Shown here in pieces: positions 20,330 through 29,157 of a stretch of 64,000 nt of DNA. Each line of letters opens with the position of its first letter. The first letter of the stretch is position 1. Source of the DNA: Azonexus sp. Its GTDB lineage: Bacteria > Pseudomonadota > Gammaproteobacteria > Burkholderiales > Rhodocyclaceae. The notes beneath the pieces were generated by a model, which was not told the origin of the DNA, did not search any database, and saw only the letters and a list, made by a program, of their open reading frames with translations. The stretch lies in NCBI GenBank assembly GCA_017983755.1, contig JAGOAU010000010.1, positions 36,444-100,443 on the forward strand, in the 5' to 3' direction. The translations under genes were made by a program, and so were the position numbers.

Positions 20330-20433
20330 GCGCTCCCCCCGGAAAAGAAAACGGCCGACACGCCAAGCGTGCCAGCCGTTGGTGGCATGCAGTCTGTTGC
20401 GACCACACGGGAGGTCACCTTATGGGCGACCAT
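20326..20433 (-). CDS. 35-codon leader ORF ahead of the sensor operon (candidate leader peptide)
   Basis: Short ORF starting MVAHKVTSRVV and ending FFSGGSA. It has one of the best ribosome sites in the window (AAGGAGG, 6 nt before ATG 20433). Its TGA overlaps the ATG of the next gene (ATGA). A Rho-independent terminator-like hairpin with T-run lies inside the ORF, at codons 18-30, so translation of the ORF would melt the hairpin. That arrangement predicts translation-controlled read-through into the sensor operon. No amino-acid run like those of biosynthetic leaders is present. It could instead be a plain small protein gene. Confidence 0.6.
   Translation of the reverse strand: MVAHKVTSRVVATDCMPPTAGTLGVSAVFFSGGSA
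20342..20379 (-). terminator. Terminator-like hairpin inside the leader ORF
   Basis: On the minus strand ACGGC-TGG-CACGC-TTG-GCGTG-TCG-GCCGT is followed by TTTCTTTT. The stem is interrupted by a 3x3 internal loop. It lies between acs and the sensor operon, on the path of transcription for both. Confidence 0.65.
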
Positions 20434-20458
20434 TGTCTCCTCCTTGCCTTTATTGGTT

Positions 20459-20487
20459 GGAGGCGGCGTGGCAAGCTCGCCGCCTCC
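20459..20487. terminator. Strong hairpin after acs
   Basis: Perfect 10-bp stem GGAGGCGGCG / CGCCGCCTCC with a 9-nt loop, 27 nt after the acs stop. There is no T-run, so it may act as an mRNA-stabilising 3' hairpin or a Rho-related pause instead of an intrinsic terminator. Confidence 0.55.
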
Positions 20488-20513
20488 TTGGCTGATCAGG
20501 AAAACCGGGGGAA

Positions 20514-22475
<1,962 letters not shown>

Positions 22476-22727
22476 ATTCTTCTCCTCTGCGGTACTTCGC
22501 AATTATGTTGAAACAACCGATCGGATCTCGGGTAGGCACCCGGGACTGTTTAAAGCCGCACAAGCTGGAGAAAAACCACTCCCCTCGCCAGCGTTGAGGC
22601 GGCATTAGACGTTGATAATCTTACAAAGTCCTTACGAAATCACGCTGCGGCGCAGCAATCCAGGGCATCCCGGCTGCCATATGCTCCGTGTTAAACTTTT
22701 GCCTCCCCAAAATCAGTCAATCAAAAA

Positions 22728-23264
22728 ATGAATTCCCCAGTCAAATCTCTCGAAACCGTCATTTTTGCCAGCCGCTGGATTCAGGCACCGCTTTACGTCG
22801 GCCTGATCGTCGCCCAGATCATTTATTGCTGGCTGTTCATGGTCGAGCTGAGCCATCTTGTGCATGGCGCCTTCACCGGCAGCAACTTCAGCGAAGTCGA
22901 AGTCATGCTGGTCGTCCTCGGCCTGATCGACGTGGTGATGATCGCCAACCTGCTGATCATGGTCATCGTCGGCGGCTACGAAACCTTTGTTTCGCGCCTC
23001 GACCTCGAAGACCACCCGGACCAGCCGGAATGGCTCTCGCACGTCAATGCCGGCGTCCTCAAGATCAAGCTGTCGACTGCCATCATCGGCATCTCGTCGA
23101 TTCACCTGCTGAAGAGCTTCATCAATGCCGCCAACCTGTCCGGGCACACGCTGCAGTGGCAGGTCATCATTCACGTCGTATTCCTTTTCTCCGCCCTGGC
23201 CATGGCCATCGTCGACAAGACCATGACCCAGACCCTCGCCCTGCAACATCAAAAACATCATTGA
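22728..23264 (+). CDS. UPF0114/YqhA family inner-membrane protein
   Basis: 178 residues with about four transmembrane helices. The N-terminal segment SLETVIFASRWIQAPLYVGL and the loop GGYETFVSRLDLEDHPDQPEWL are diagnostic of the TIGR00645/YqhA family. Function unknown in all members known to me. It is divergent from acs and followed 13 nt later by fumarase, so the two may share a transcript. The 250-nt divergent region has no clear operator beyond a CGGGT/ACCCG hairpin near 22529. Confidence 0.92.
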   Translation: MNSPVKSLETVIFASRWIQAPLYVGLIVAQIIYCWLFMVELSHLVHGAFTGSNFSEVEVMLVVLGLIDVVMIANLLIMVIVGGYETFVSRLDLEDHPDQPEWLSHVNAGVLKIKLSTAIIGISSIHLLKSFINAANLSGHTLQWQVIIHVVFLFSALAMAIVDKTMTQTLALQHQKHH

Positions 23265-23277
23265 TCCGGAGTTGCGC

Positions 23278-24798
23278 ATGACCGCCATCAAACAGGAAGA
23301 CCTGATCCAGTCCGTCGCCGATGCCTTCCAGTACATCAGCTACTATCACCCGCTGGACTACATCACGGCGCTGGGCGAAGCCTACGAGCGCGAGGAAAGC
23401 CCCGCCGCCAAGGACGCCATCGCCCAGATCCTCACCAACTCGCGCATGGCCGCCGAAGGCCACCGTCCGATCTGCCAGGACACCGGCATCGGCATGGTCT
23501 TCATCAAGGTCGGCATGCAGGTCACCTGGCCGGATGCGACGATGAGCATCCAGCAGATGATCGACGAAGGCGTCCGCCGCGCCTATGCCAACCCGGACAA
23601 CCCGTTGCGCGCTTCGGTGCTGGCCGACCCGGCCGGCGCGCGCAAGAACACCAAGGACAACACCCCGGCCGTCGTCCATTTCGAAATCGTTCCCGGCCAC
23701 CACGTCGAGGTCATCTGTGCGGCCAAGGGCGGCGGCTCGGAGGCCAAGTCCAAGTTCGCCATGCTCAACCCATCCGACGACCTGGTCGACTGGGTGTTGC
23801 ACAAGATTCCGGAAATGGGTGCCGGCTGGTGCCCGCCCGGCATCATCGGCATCGGCATCGGCGGCACGCCGGAAAAGGCGATGCTGCTGGCCAAGGAATC
23901 GATCATGGCGCCGGTGGACATCCACGAACTGAAGGCCCGCGGCGCCAAGACCCGCGCCGAGGAACTGCGCCTAGAACTGCATGAAAAGATCAACGCCCTC
24001 GGCGTCGGCGCCCAGGGCCTCGGCGGTCTGACCACCGTGCTCGACGTCAAGGTGCTGGACTACCCCTGCCACGCCGCCAACCTTCCGGTAGCGCTGGTCC
24101 CGAACTGTGCGGCGACCCGCCACTGCCACTTCCATCTCGATGGTTCCGGCCCGGCCAAGATCGAGCCGCCGAAGCTGGAAGACTGGCCGGCCGTGACCTG
24201 GACGCCGGACCTCAAGGCCGCGACGCAAGTCAATCTGAACACGTTGACCAAGGAAGAAGTCGCTGCCTGGAAGCCGGGCCAGAAGCTGCTACTGAACGGC
24301 AAGATGCTGACCGGCCGCGACGCGGCCCACAAGCGCATCGCCGACATGCTGGCCAAGGGCGAGAAGTTGCCGGTCGACTTCACCAACCGCGTCATCTACT
24401 ACGTCGGTCCGGTCGACCCGGTGCGCGACGAAGTCGTCGGCCCGGCCGGCCCGACCACCGCCACCCGCATGGACAAATTCACCCGCATGATGCTGGAGAA
24501 GACCGGCCTGATCTCGATGATCGGCAAGTCCGAGCGCGGCCCGGTCGCCATCGAGGCGATCAAGGACAACAAGTCGGCCTACCTGATGGCCGTCGGCGGC
24601 GCCGCCTACCTGGTCGCCAAGGCGATCAAGTCGGCCAAGGTCGTCGGCTTCGCCGACCTCGGCATGGAAGCCATCTACGAGTTCGACGTCGAGAACATGC
24701 CGGTGACGGTTGCGGTCGACTCCTCGGGCACCTCGGTTCACAACACCGGCCCGAAGGAATGGCAGGTCAAGATCGGCAAGATCCCGGTCGCCGCCTGA
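23278..24798 (+). CDS. Fumarate hydratase, class I (iron-sulfur)
   Basis: Single-chain oxygen-sensitive fumarase interconverting fumarate and L-malate in the TCA cycle, 506 residues. Cluster cysteines occur in CQDTGIG (about 66), NCAATRH (about 278) and CPPGIIG (about 183); the catalytic C-terminal domain ends with SSGTSVHNTGPKEW. ATG 23278 follows GGAG; a TTG two codons earlier is less likely. VAVDSS near the end matches the dispersed-motif core but lacks the A/T tracts. Two hairpins follow. Confidence 0.95.
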   Translation: MTAIKQEDLIQSVADAFQYISYYHPLDYITALGEAYEREESPAAKDAIAQILTNSRMAAEGHRPICQDTGIGMVFIKVGMQVTWPDATMSIQQMIDEGVRRAYANPDNPLRASVLADPAGARKNTKDNTPAVVHFEIVPGHHVEVICAAKGGGSEAKSKFAMLNPSDDLVDWVLHKIPEMGAGWCPPGIIGIGIGGTPEKAMLLAKESIMAPVDIHELKARGAKTRAEELRLELHEKINALGVGAQGLGGLTTVLDVKVLDYPCHAANLPVALVPNCAATRHCHFHLDGSGPAKIEPPKLEDWPAVTWTPDLKAATQVNLNTLTKEEVAAWKPGQKLLLNGKMLTGRDAAHKRIADMLAKGEKLPVDFTNRVIYYVGPVDPVRDEVVGPAGPTTATRMDKFTRMMLEKTGLISMIGKSERGPVAIEAIKDNKSAYLMAVGGAAYLVAKAIKSAKVVGFADLGMEAIYEFDVENMPVTVAVDSSGTSVHNTGPKEWQVKIGKIPVAA

Positions 24799-24812
24799 TT
24801 CCAGAAACAGAA

Positions 24813-24832
24813 AACCGGCCCTCGGGCCGGTT
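24813..24832 (+). terminator. First hairpin after fumarase
   Basis: Nine-base stem AACCGGCCC / GGGCCGGTT, weak T-tail. Confidence 0.65.
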
Positions 24833-24838
24833 CGTGAT

Positions 24839-24861
24839 GCCCCGCCTGCCGGGGGCTTTTT
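24839..24861 (+). terminator. Second terminator after fumarase
   Basis: Stem GCCCC / GGGGC, followed by TTTTT. In series with the preceding hairpin. Confidence 0.7.
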
Positions 24862-24880
24862 CATGTCTGGAAATTGCCGC

Positions 24881-24921
24881 CTGTTGCGGTCGACCCGCAA
24901 AAAACGGCAAAAATCACCAAT
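24881..24921 (+). repeat. USS-like dispersed motif, intergenic copy
   Basis: CTGTTGCGGTCGAC core followed by AAAAAA and AAAAAT tracts about 10 nt apart. One of the clearest copies, between convergent genes. Confidence 0.8.
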
Positions 24922-24927
24922 CGCAGA

Positions 24928-25365
24928 TCAACGAATACGTTCCAGCCTGCCATTCCTGACGCGAACGCGTTCACCGGCCCATACCGGCGGCTGGGAATCC
25001 TGTTCGATATTAGCGTTCGTACCATCATCGAATTGCACATTGACGACCCACACCGTCGTGGTGCCGCTGGTCATGCGGTTACCCACCATGCCCCCGGCGG
25101 CAGCGCCGCCCACCGTGGCGACGGTGCGCCCCCGGCCCTGACCGACCTGATTGCCAAGCACACCGCCGACGACCGCGCCGCCGACCGTGCCGAGGGTGGA
25201 CCCGGAAGTCGGCACCGCCTGGGTGCGAACGGATTCAACGGTGCCAACCCGGCCTTCGAACTGGGCTGCGGAGCTGCCGGTTTGTGCCTGCACGGTTGCG
25301 GCCAGCGGTGCAGCAAGGGTTGCGCCGAGCAGCAGCGCGCGAATCAAGGTTTTGGGTTTCATCAT
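24928..25365 (-). CDS. Glycine-zipper 2TM outer-membrane protein (SlyB-like)
   Basis: 145 residues. A signal peptide (residues 1-28, ending VQAQ) without a lipobox Cys is followed by a glycine-zipper pair (about residues 55-95) made of GGAVVGGVLGNQVG and GGAAAGGMVGNRM, the mark of the SlyB/Rick-17kDa family, and a C-terminal beta-rich part. Members stabilise the outer membrane or form small oligomeric channels. The start is preceded by GAGGAG; two consecutive Met codons leave 25365 or 25362 possible. Function here is inferred by family only. Confidence 0.88.
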   Translation of the reverse strand: MMKPKTLIRALLLGATLAAPLAATVQAQTGSSAAQFEGRVGTVESVRTQAVPTSGSTLGTVGGAVVGGVLGNQVGQGRGRTVATVGGAAAGGMVGNRMTSGTTTVWVVNVQFDDGTNANIEQDSQPPVWAGERVRVRNGRLERIR

Positions 25366-25512
25366 TCACTCCTCAGGATAATGTAGGGCGTTTTCAAATT
25401 TCACGCAGTTGGGGCTGCATGACAGTATTCTAGCCCGCCGCGCCGCGCTTTCCGTAAAATCCCGCCAACAGAATTCCGCCAGCCCGGCAATACCCCTCCT
25501 GGTTCCAAGCGC

Positions 25513-26292
25513 ATGTTCCGCAAATTCCGCATCCTGATCCTGCTGCTGATCCTCGCCACCGTCGGCCTCGGCGCCTGGCGTGCCAACAGCCGGCTGACGG
25601 CCTGGGAACACACCGTCCACGTCGCCATCTACCCGATCGCCGCCGACGATTCCCCGGCGACGGCCCACTTCGTCGCCGAACTGGATGGCGATGCCTTCGC
25701 CGACATCGGCCAATGGCTGCAGGAGCAGAGCGACCGCTACGGCCGCTCGCTCCTGCAGCCGGTAGCCCTGCACATCGCGCCGCCGCTCGGCGCCCGCCCG
25801 CCACTGCCGCCCCCCGGCCGTTCCGGCCCGCTTGACGCGATCCTGTGGAGCCTGCAACTACGCTGGTGGGCTGCGCGGCACAACAGCATCGACGGCCCCA
25901 GGCCGCAAGTCCGCCTGTTCGTCCTTTTCCACGACCCCGAGCGCAGCAGCGTCCTGCCGCACTCGACCGGCCTCAGCAAGGGCCAGATCGGCGTCATCCA
26001 CGCCTTCGCCAGCCGGCCGCAACGCCGGCAGAACGCCGTGGTCATCGCCCACGAACTGCTGCATACCTTCGGCGCCAGCGACAAGTACGACCTCGCCACG
26101 CTGCAGCCGATCTTCCCGGCAGGCTATGCCGAACCGGACAGGAATCCCCGCCTGCCACAGGACAAGGCGGAAATCATGGGCGGCCGCACGCCGGTGGACG
26201 AGCAGCGCGCCGACATTCCCGCCAGCCTCGCCGACACGGTGATCGGCAATGAAACGGCACGGGAAATCGGCCTGTTGCGGTCGACGCCGTAA
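25513..26292 (+). CDS. Putative membrane-anchored zinc metalloprotease
   Basis: 259 residues. One N-terminal helix (about 6-22) anchors a soluble domain. Around residue 182 the sequence VVIAHELLHTFGASDKYD gives a HExxHxxGxxDxY zinc-protease motif, followed by EIMGGR, which could serve as a Met-turn. No family name is recognised; the motif order resembles metzincin- or M6-like peptidases. The last nine residues EIGLLRSTP are encoded by a copy of the dispersed motif. A decayed partial copy lies about 1.2 kb downstream. Confidence 0.8.
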   Translation: MFRKFRILILLLILATVGLGAWRANSRLTAWEHTVHVAIYPIAADDSPATAHFVAELDGDAFADIGQWLQEQSDRYGRSLLQPVALHIAPPLGARPPLPPPGRSGPLDAILWSLQLRWWAARHNSIDGPRPQVRLFVLFHDPERSSVLPHSTGLSKGQIGVIHAFASRPQRRQNAVVIAHELLHTFGASDKYDLATLQPIFPAGYAEPDRNPRLPQDKAEIMGGRTPVDEQRADIPASLADTVIGNETAREIGLLRSTP

Positions 26293-26310
26293 AACGGCCA
26301 GATTTCAAAA
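26272..26310 (+). repeat. USS-like dispersed motif spanning a stop codon
   Basis: CTGTTGCGGTCGAC core plus AAAA and ATTTC tracts. The core codes for the last residues LLRST of the metalloprotease, and the stop codon falls in the first A tract. Confidence 0.75.
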
Positions 26311-26333
26311 ACAGATTCGCAGATCCGGCACCG

Positions 26334-27047
26334 TCAAGATGCAGAACCGCCGAGTCCGCTCGCGATTCCCGCCCCGGACCTGCACACGGGCACGCTCAGC
26401 ACCACGGAAAGCAGCTCCGTCTGCTTCGACGTCATGGTCTTCTGCATGGCAGCCTGCAGTTGCGTCCGGACGGTCGCAACGCTGACGTTCAAGGCCTCCG
26501 CACATTTTTGTGCCGACTCGACCTGACAGCGCGTCAGGCAGGTTCGCGCTTCGGCCGAGGTCAGGCCGAACAGAACCATCAATTGCTCCGGGCTCGGCAG
26601 TTGATGCCAACCTCGCTCCTGCACCATGAGCATGGCGCCGCCGCGGCGGCCGAGAATGCTCGGGCAGTCACAGGTCACCCGCAGGGGCAGTATCTGGATC
26701 AGCAAGTTGCCGCACGGACTGCCCCAGATTTCGCGCACGCTACCGATCTCCTGAACCACCCGCGCCAGGCCGCCACGCAAGCGGTGTTGCCAGCTACCTT
26801 CTGCTGCCGCGACGTCGCGTACCACAAGTGAATACAGGCTCAGGAGTTCTCTGGCGCATTCGTTCGCATACATGAGCTCGCCGCTCCTGCGGGAAAAGGC
26901 AATCCCCGTGCAGACCAGATCCAGCGCTCCTTCGAGCATGGCAATATTCCAAGGATCTTTTGGCGACCCGACGCTATTCATTTTTGATGGTGGCTTACGC
27001 GATTTATAAGAGATTCGAGTTGGTCGCCGGCTCGGAAGTTCATCCAT
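26334..27047 (-). CDS. LuxR-type HTH regulator with PAS-like N-terminus
   Basis: 237 residues. The N-terminal part (about 40-140) resembles a PAS fold beginning GALDLVCTGIAFSRRSGELMYAN. The C-terminal helix-turn-helix (about 155-215) reads LFGLTSAEARTC...CAEALNVSVATVRTQLQAAM, close to the LuxR/GerE pattern LTxxExxVxxxxxxGxxxKxIAxxLxxSxxTVRxHL. Divergent from a small exported protein gene, 145 nt away, which is its most likely target. Start uncertain: 27047 or the Met at 26981, neither with a good ribosome site. Base composition is slightly lower in GC than its neighbours. Confidence 0.75.
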   Translation of the reverse strand: MDELPSRRPTRISYKSRKPPSKMNSVGSPKDPWNIAMLEGALDLVCTGIAFSRRSGELMYANECARELLSLYSLVVRDVAAAEGSWQHRLRGGLARVVQEIGSVREIWGSPCGNLLIQILPLRVTCDCPSILGRRGGAMLMVQERGWHQLPSPEQLMVLFGLTSAEARTCLTRCQVESAQKCAEALNVSVATVRTQLQAAMQKTMTSKQTELLSVVLSVPVCRSGAGIASGLGGSAS

Positions 27048-27191
27048 TCTGATGATGACAAATGCGGGGTAACCGGAACAGACTCCAAATCAACGATGCG
27101 CTCGCTGCAATCTCAACCTGCCCCATGAGCCGGGTTGTTCGAGCAGCATCGTCAACCAGGCAAATTTTCTACCAATGAAAGGGAGAAAATC

Positions 27192-27458
27192 ATGTCACCC
27201 AAAGTCATTGCCGCAGCTATCCTCGCCCTGGGTGTGGCCAGTCAAGGTCTTGCCGCCACAGTCAAGGTCACTCACAATCATCAAACCGGCGCAGTTCATA
27301 AGGTCAAGTACCATCACACCGGCATCAAATCCAGGCACGTCAGCAAGGACGCCGTTTCGGTCCAGTATGCGGCGCTCCACGAATCCAGTGCCGTACCCCA
27401 AGAAATCAGAATCCAGAGCGCAGAGGAAGTATTCACGCACAATTCCTGCTGCCCCTGA
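27192..27458 (+). CDS. Small exported His/Lys-rich protein
   Basis: 88 residues. A signal peptide MSPKVIAAAILALGVASQGLA (about 1-21) precedes a short mature part rich in His, Lys and Val (VKVTHNHQTGAVHKVKYHHT) ending with a CysCys pair. Not recognised. The histidines and C-terminal cysteines suggest metal binding, which is speculative. GGGAG lies 8 nt before ATG 27192. It is divergent from the LuxR-like regulator. Confidence 0.65.
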   Translation: MSPKVIAAAILALGVASQGLAATVKVTHNHQTGAVHKVKYHHTGIKSRHVSKDAVSVQYAALHESSAVPQEIRIQSAEEVFTHNSCCP

Positions 27459-27509
27459 TTTCGCATCGAGTTCAGCAAGATCACCCATGTACCCGGCCGC
27501 CGCTGCCAA

Positions 27510-27643
27510 CCGCCCCGGCCCCGGGCTAAAGGTGGCATCTTGTTGCTCTCTACGACCCTGAGCGCAATCCTCGCCAGCCTCGCCAGCGCCGTCATCGGTA
27601 CAAAAACCACGCGGGAAATCGGCCGGCTGCGGTCGACGCCGTA
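27510..27643 (+). pseudogene. Decayed fragment of the metalloprotease gene
   Basis: The 3' part encodes SLASAVIGTKTTREIGRLRSTP and stop, aligning with SLADTVIGNETAREIGLLRSTP and stop at the end of the gene at 25513-26292. Just upstream, TACGACCCTGAGCGCAA aligns with CACGACCCCGAGCGCAG of the same gene, so the middle, including the zinc motif, has been deleted. The reading frame is broken between the two blocks. The copy ends in the same dispersed motif. A relic of a duplication flanking the small exported protein gene. Confidence 0.7.
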
Positions 27644-27658
27644 ATCCGGGCGATTTCC
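27627..27658 (+). repeat. USS-like dispersed motif in the pseudogene end
   Basis: CTGCGGTCGAC core with degenerate A/T tracts; homologous to the copy at 26272. Confidence 0.6.
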
Positions 27659-27683
27659 GGCACCGGCCAGCCGGGAAAGGCAT

Positions 27684-28865
27684 ATGATTGCCGCCATGCG
27701 ATCAAGCCACACCGCGCCTGCCCCAAGCCGCATTCTGCACGCCGGCATCCTGTTGCTGACGACCGCCCTTCTTTCATCTTCTGCAACGGCCCAGGTCATC
27801 GATAGCGAGTTGCAACGCTTTCGCGCCATCACCCTCACCGAAAAGCTCGAACATCCGTGGAGCCTCGCCTTCCTGCCCGACGGGCGGATGCTGGTGACCG
27901 AGCGTCCCGGCCGGCTGCGCCTAGTGGGCGCCGACGGCAAGCTCGATCCGCAGCCTGTCTCGGGCCTGCCGCCGATCGCCGCCGTCGGCCAGGGCGGACT
28001 GCTCGACGTCGCGCTGCATCCGGATTACGCCAAAAACGGCTGGCTCTATCTCTCCTACGCCGGTGAAGGCCCCGGCGGCTATGGCACCGAGGTGCTGCGC
28101 GCCAAACTCGACGGCCATGCGCTGCGCGACGTACAGGTTCTTTTCCGTCTGCAGCCCAAGTCGCGGGCCGGTCACCATTTCGGCTCGCGCCTCGTCCTCG
28201 ACCGCCGGGGCTACCTCTACATCACTCTTGGCGACCGCGGCGACATGGAGCGCGCCCAGCGCCTCGACGACCATGCCGGCTCGGTCATCCGCCTGCACGA
28301 CGACGGCCGCGTGCCGGCGGACAATCCCTTCGTCGGCAAACCGGGGGCAAAGCCGGAGAAATTCACCCTCGGCAACCGCAACGTTCAGGGTGCGGCGCTG
28401 CACCCGCAGACCGGCGAGGTGTGGGCGCACGAGCACGGGCCGCAGGGCGGCGACGAGATCAACATCATCCGCGCCGGGGTCAATTACGGCTGGCCGGTCA
28501 TCACCTACGGCCGCAACTACGTCACCGGCACCAGGATCGGCGAGGGCACGGCCAAGCCCGGCATGGCGCAGCCGCTGCTGCAATGGACGCCGTCGATCGC
28601 TCCCTCGGGCATGGCCTTCTACACCGGCGACCGCTTTCCGCAGTGGCGCGGGAACCTGTTCGTCGGCGCCCTCAAGTTCCAGATGCTGGTCCGCCTCCAG
28701 CTGGACGGCGAGCGGATCGTCCGCGAGGAGCGCCTGCTCGAAGGCGTGCTCGGTCGCATCCGCGACGTGCGCAACGGCCCCGACGGGCTGCTCTACCTGC
28801 TGACCGACAGCCCGCAGGGGCGCATCGTCCGCCTCGAACCGGTGCCGGCCGTCGCCGCGAAATAA
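27684..28865 (+). CDS. PQQ-dependent aldose sugar dehydrogenase family protein (YliI-like)
   Basis: 393 residues, periplasmic. The signal peptide is about residues 1-36 (ending ATAQ). A six-bladed beta-propeller follows with LEHPWSLAFLPDGRMLVTERPGRL, GQGGLLDVALHPDYA, SRAGHHFGSRLVLDRRGYLYITLGDRG, and HEHGPQGGDEIN. These match soluble glucose/aldose dehydrogenases that bind PQQ and Ca2+ and oxidise sugars to lactones. GGGAAAGG precedes ATG 27684. No PQQ synthesis genes are in the window. Substrate unknown. Confidence 0.92.
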   Translation: MIAAMRSSHTAPAPSRILHAGILLLTTALLSSSATAQVIDSELQRFRAITLTEKLEHPWSLAFLPDGRMLVTERPGRLRLVGADGKLDPQPVSGLPPIAAVGQGGLLDVALHPDYAKNGWLYLSYAGEGPGGYGTEVLRAKLDGHALRDVQVLFRLQPKSRAGHHFGSRLVLDRRGYLYITLGDRGDMERAQRLDDHAGSVIRLHDDGRVPADNPFVGKPGAKPEKFTLGNRNVQGAALHPQTGEVWAHEHGPQGGDEINIIRAGVNYGWPVITYGRNYVTGTRIGEGTAKPGMAQPLLQWTPSIAPSGMAFYTGDRFPQWRGNLFVGALKFQMLVRLQLDGERIVREERLLEGVLGRIRDVRNGPDGLLYLLTDSPQGRIVRLEPVPAVAAK

Positions 28866-28882
28866 CCCTACAATTCAAGGGC

Positions 28883-28911
28883 TTGATTTTCAGGAATTTC
28901 TCGGCGATAGT
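28883..28911 (+). promoter_or_regulatory. Candidate sigma-70 promoter of the ilvBN leader
   Basis: TTGATT and GATAGT separated by 17 nt, 36 nt before the leader start codon. Confidence 0.45.
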
Positions 28912-28947
28912 TCGGCCTCGTTCCATTTTCATGCACACCCCATCCTG

Positions 28948-29055
28948 ATGATCGCTACCCGACCCTGCTGCGCTGCTGCCATTGCCGCCAAACCGGTCGT
29001 CGTACGCGTCGTCATCGTAGGCGTCGTTACGCACGCGCCGTCGCGGATCGGGTAA
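28948..29055 (+). CDS. ilvBN leader peptide (attenuator peptide)
   Basis: 35 codons starting MIATRPCC, with a branched-chain-rich stretch KPVVVRVVIVGVVTHAP. Ten Val and four Ile residues match in type and arrangement the E. coli IvbL leader, whose Val/Leu codons sense charged tRNA and control ilvBN. A 13-bp terminator follows 23 nt after the stop. A five-codon ORF at 28931-28948 ends in TGATG overlapping the leader start. The ribosome site is weak, so translation may depend on that upstream ORF. Confidence 0.82.
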   Translation: MIATRPCCAAAIAAKPVVVRVVIVGVVTHAPSRIG

Positions 29056-29078
29056 GCAAGCAAAACAGCAGATTTCCC

Positions 29079-29116
29079 AAACCCCCGCCGGCGCAAACCG
29101 GCGGGGGTTTTGTTTT
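29079..29116 (+). terminator. ilvBN attenuator terminator
   Basis: Perfect 13-bp stem AAACCCCCGCCGG / CCGGCGGGGGTTT with loop CGCAAA, then TTTTGTTTT. It lies between the leader peptide and ilvB. Confidence 0.92.
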
Positions 29117-29157
29117 GCAGCTCCGCCGGTAGCGCCAGAACCCGAAAGGAGCCTTGC

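Noticed and set aside
24708-24730. GTTGCGGTCGAC in the fumarase gene as another dispersed motif
   Set aside because: The core matches, but no A/T tracts follow; VAVDSSGTS is natural fumarase sequence. The same applies to 7312 in the sigma-54 activator and 18000 in the kinase gene.
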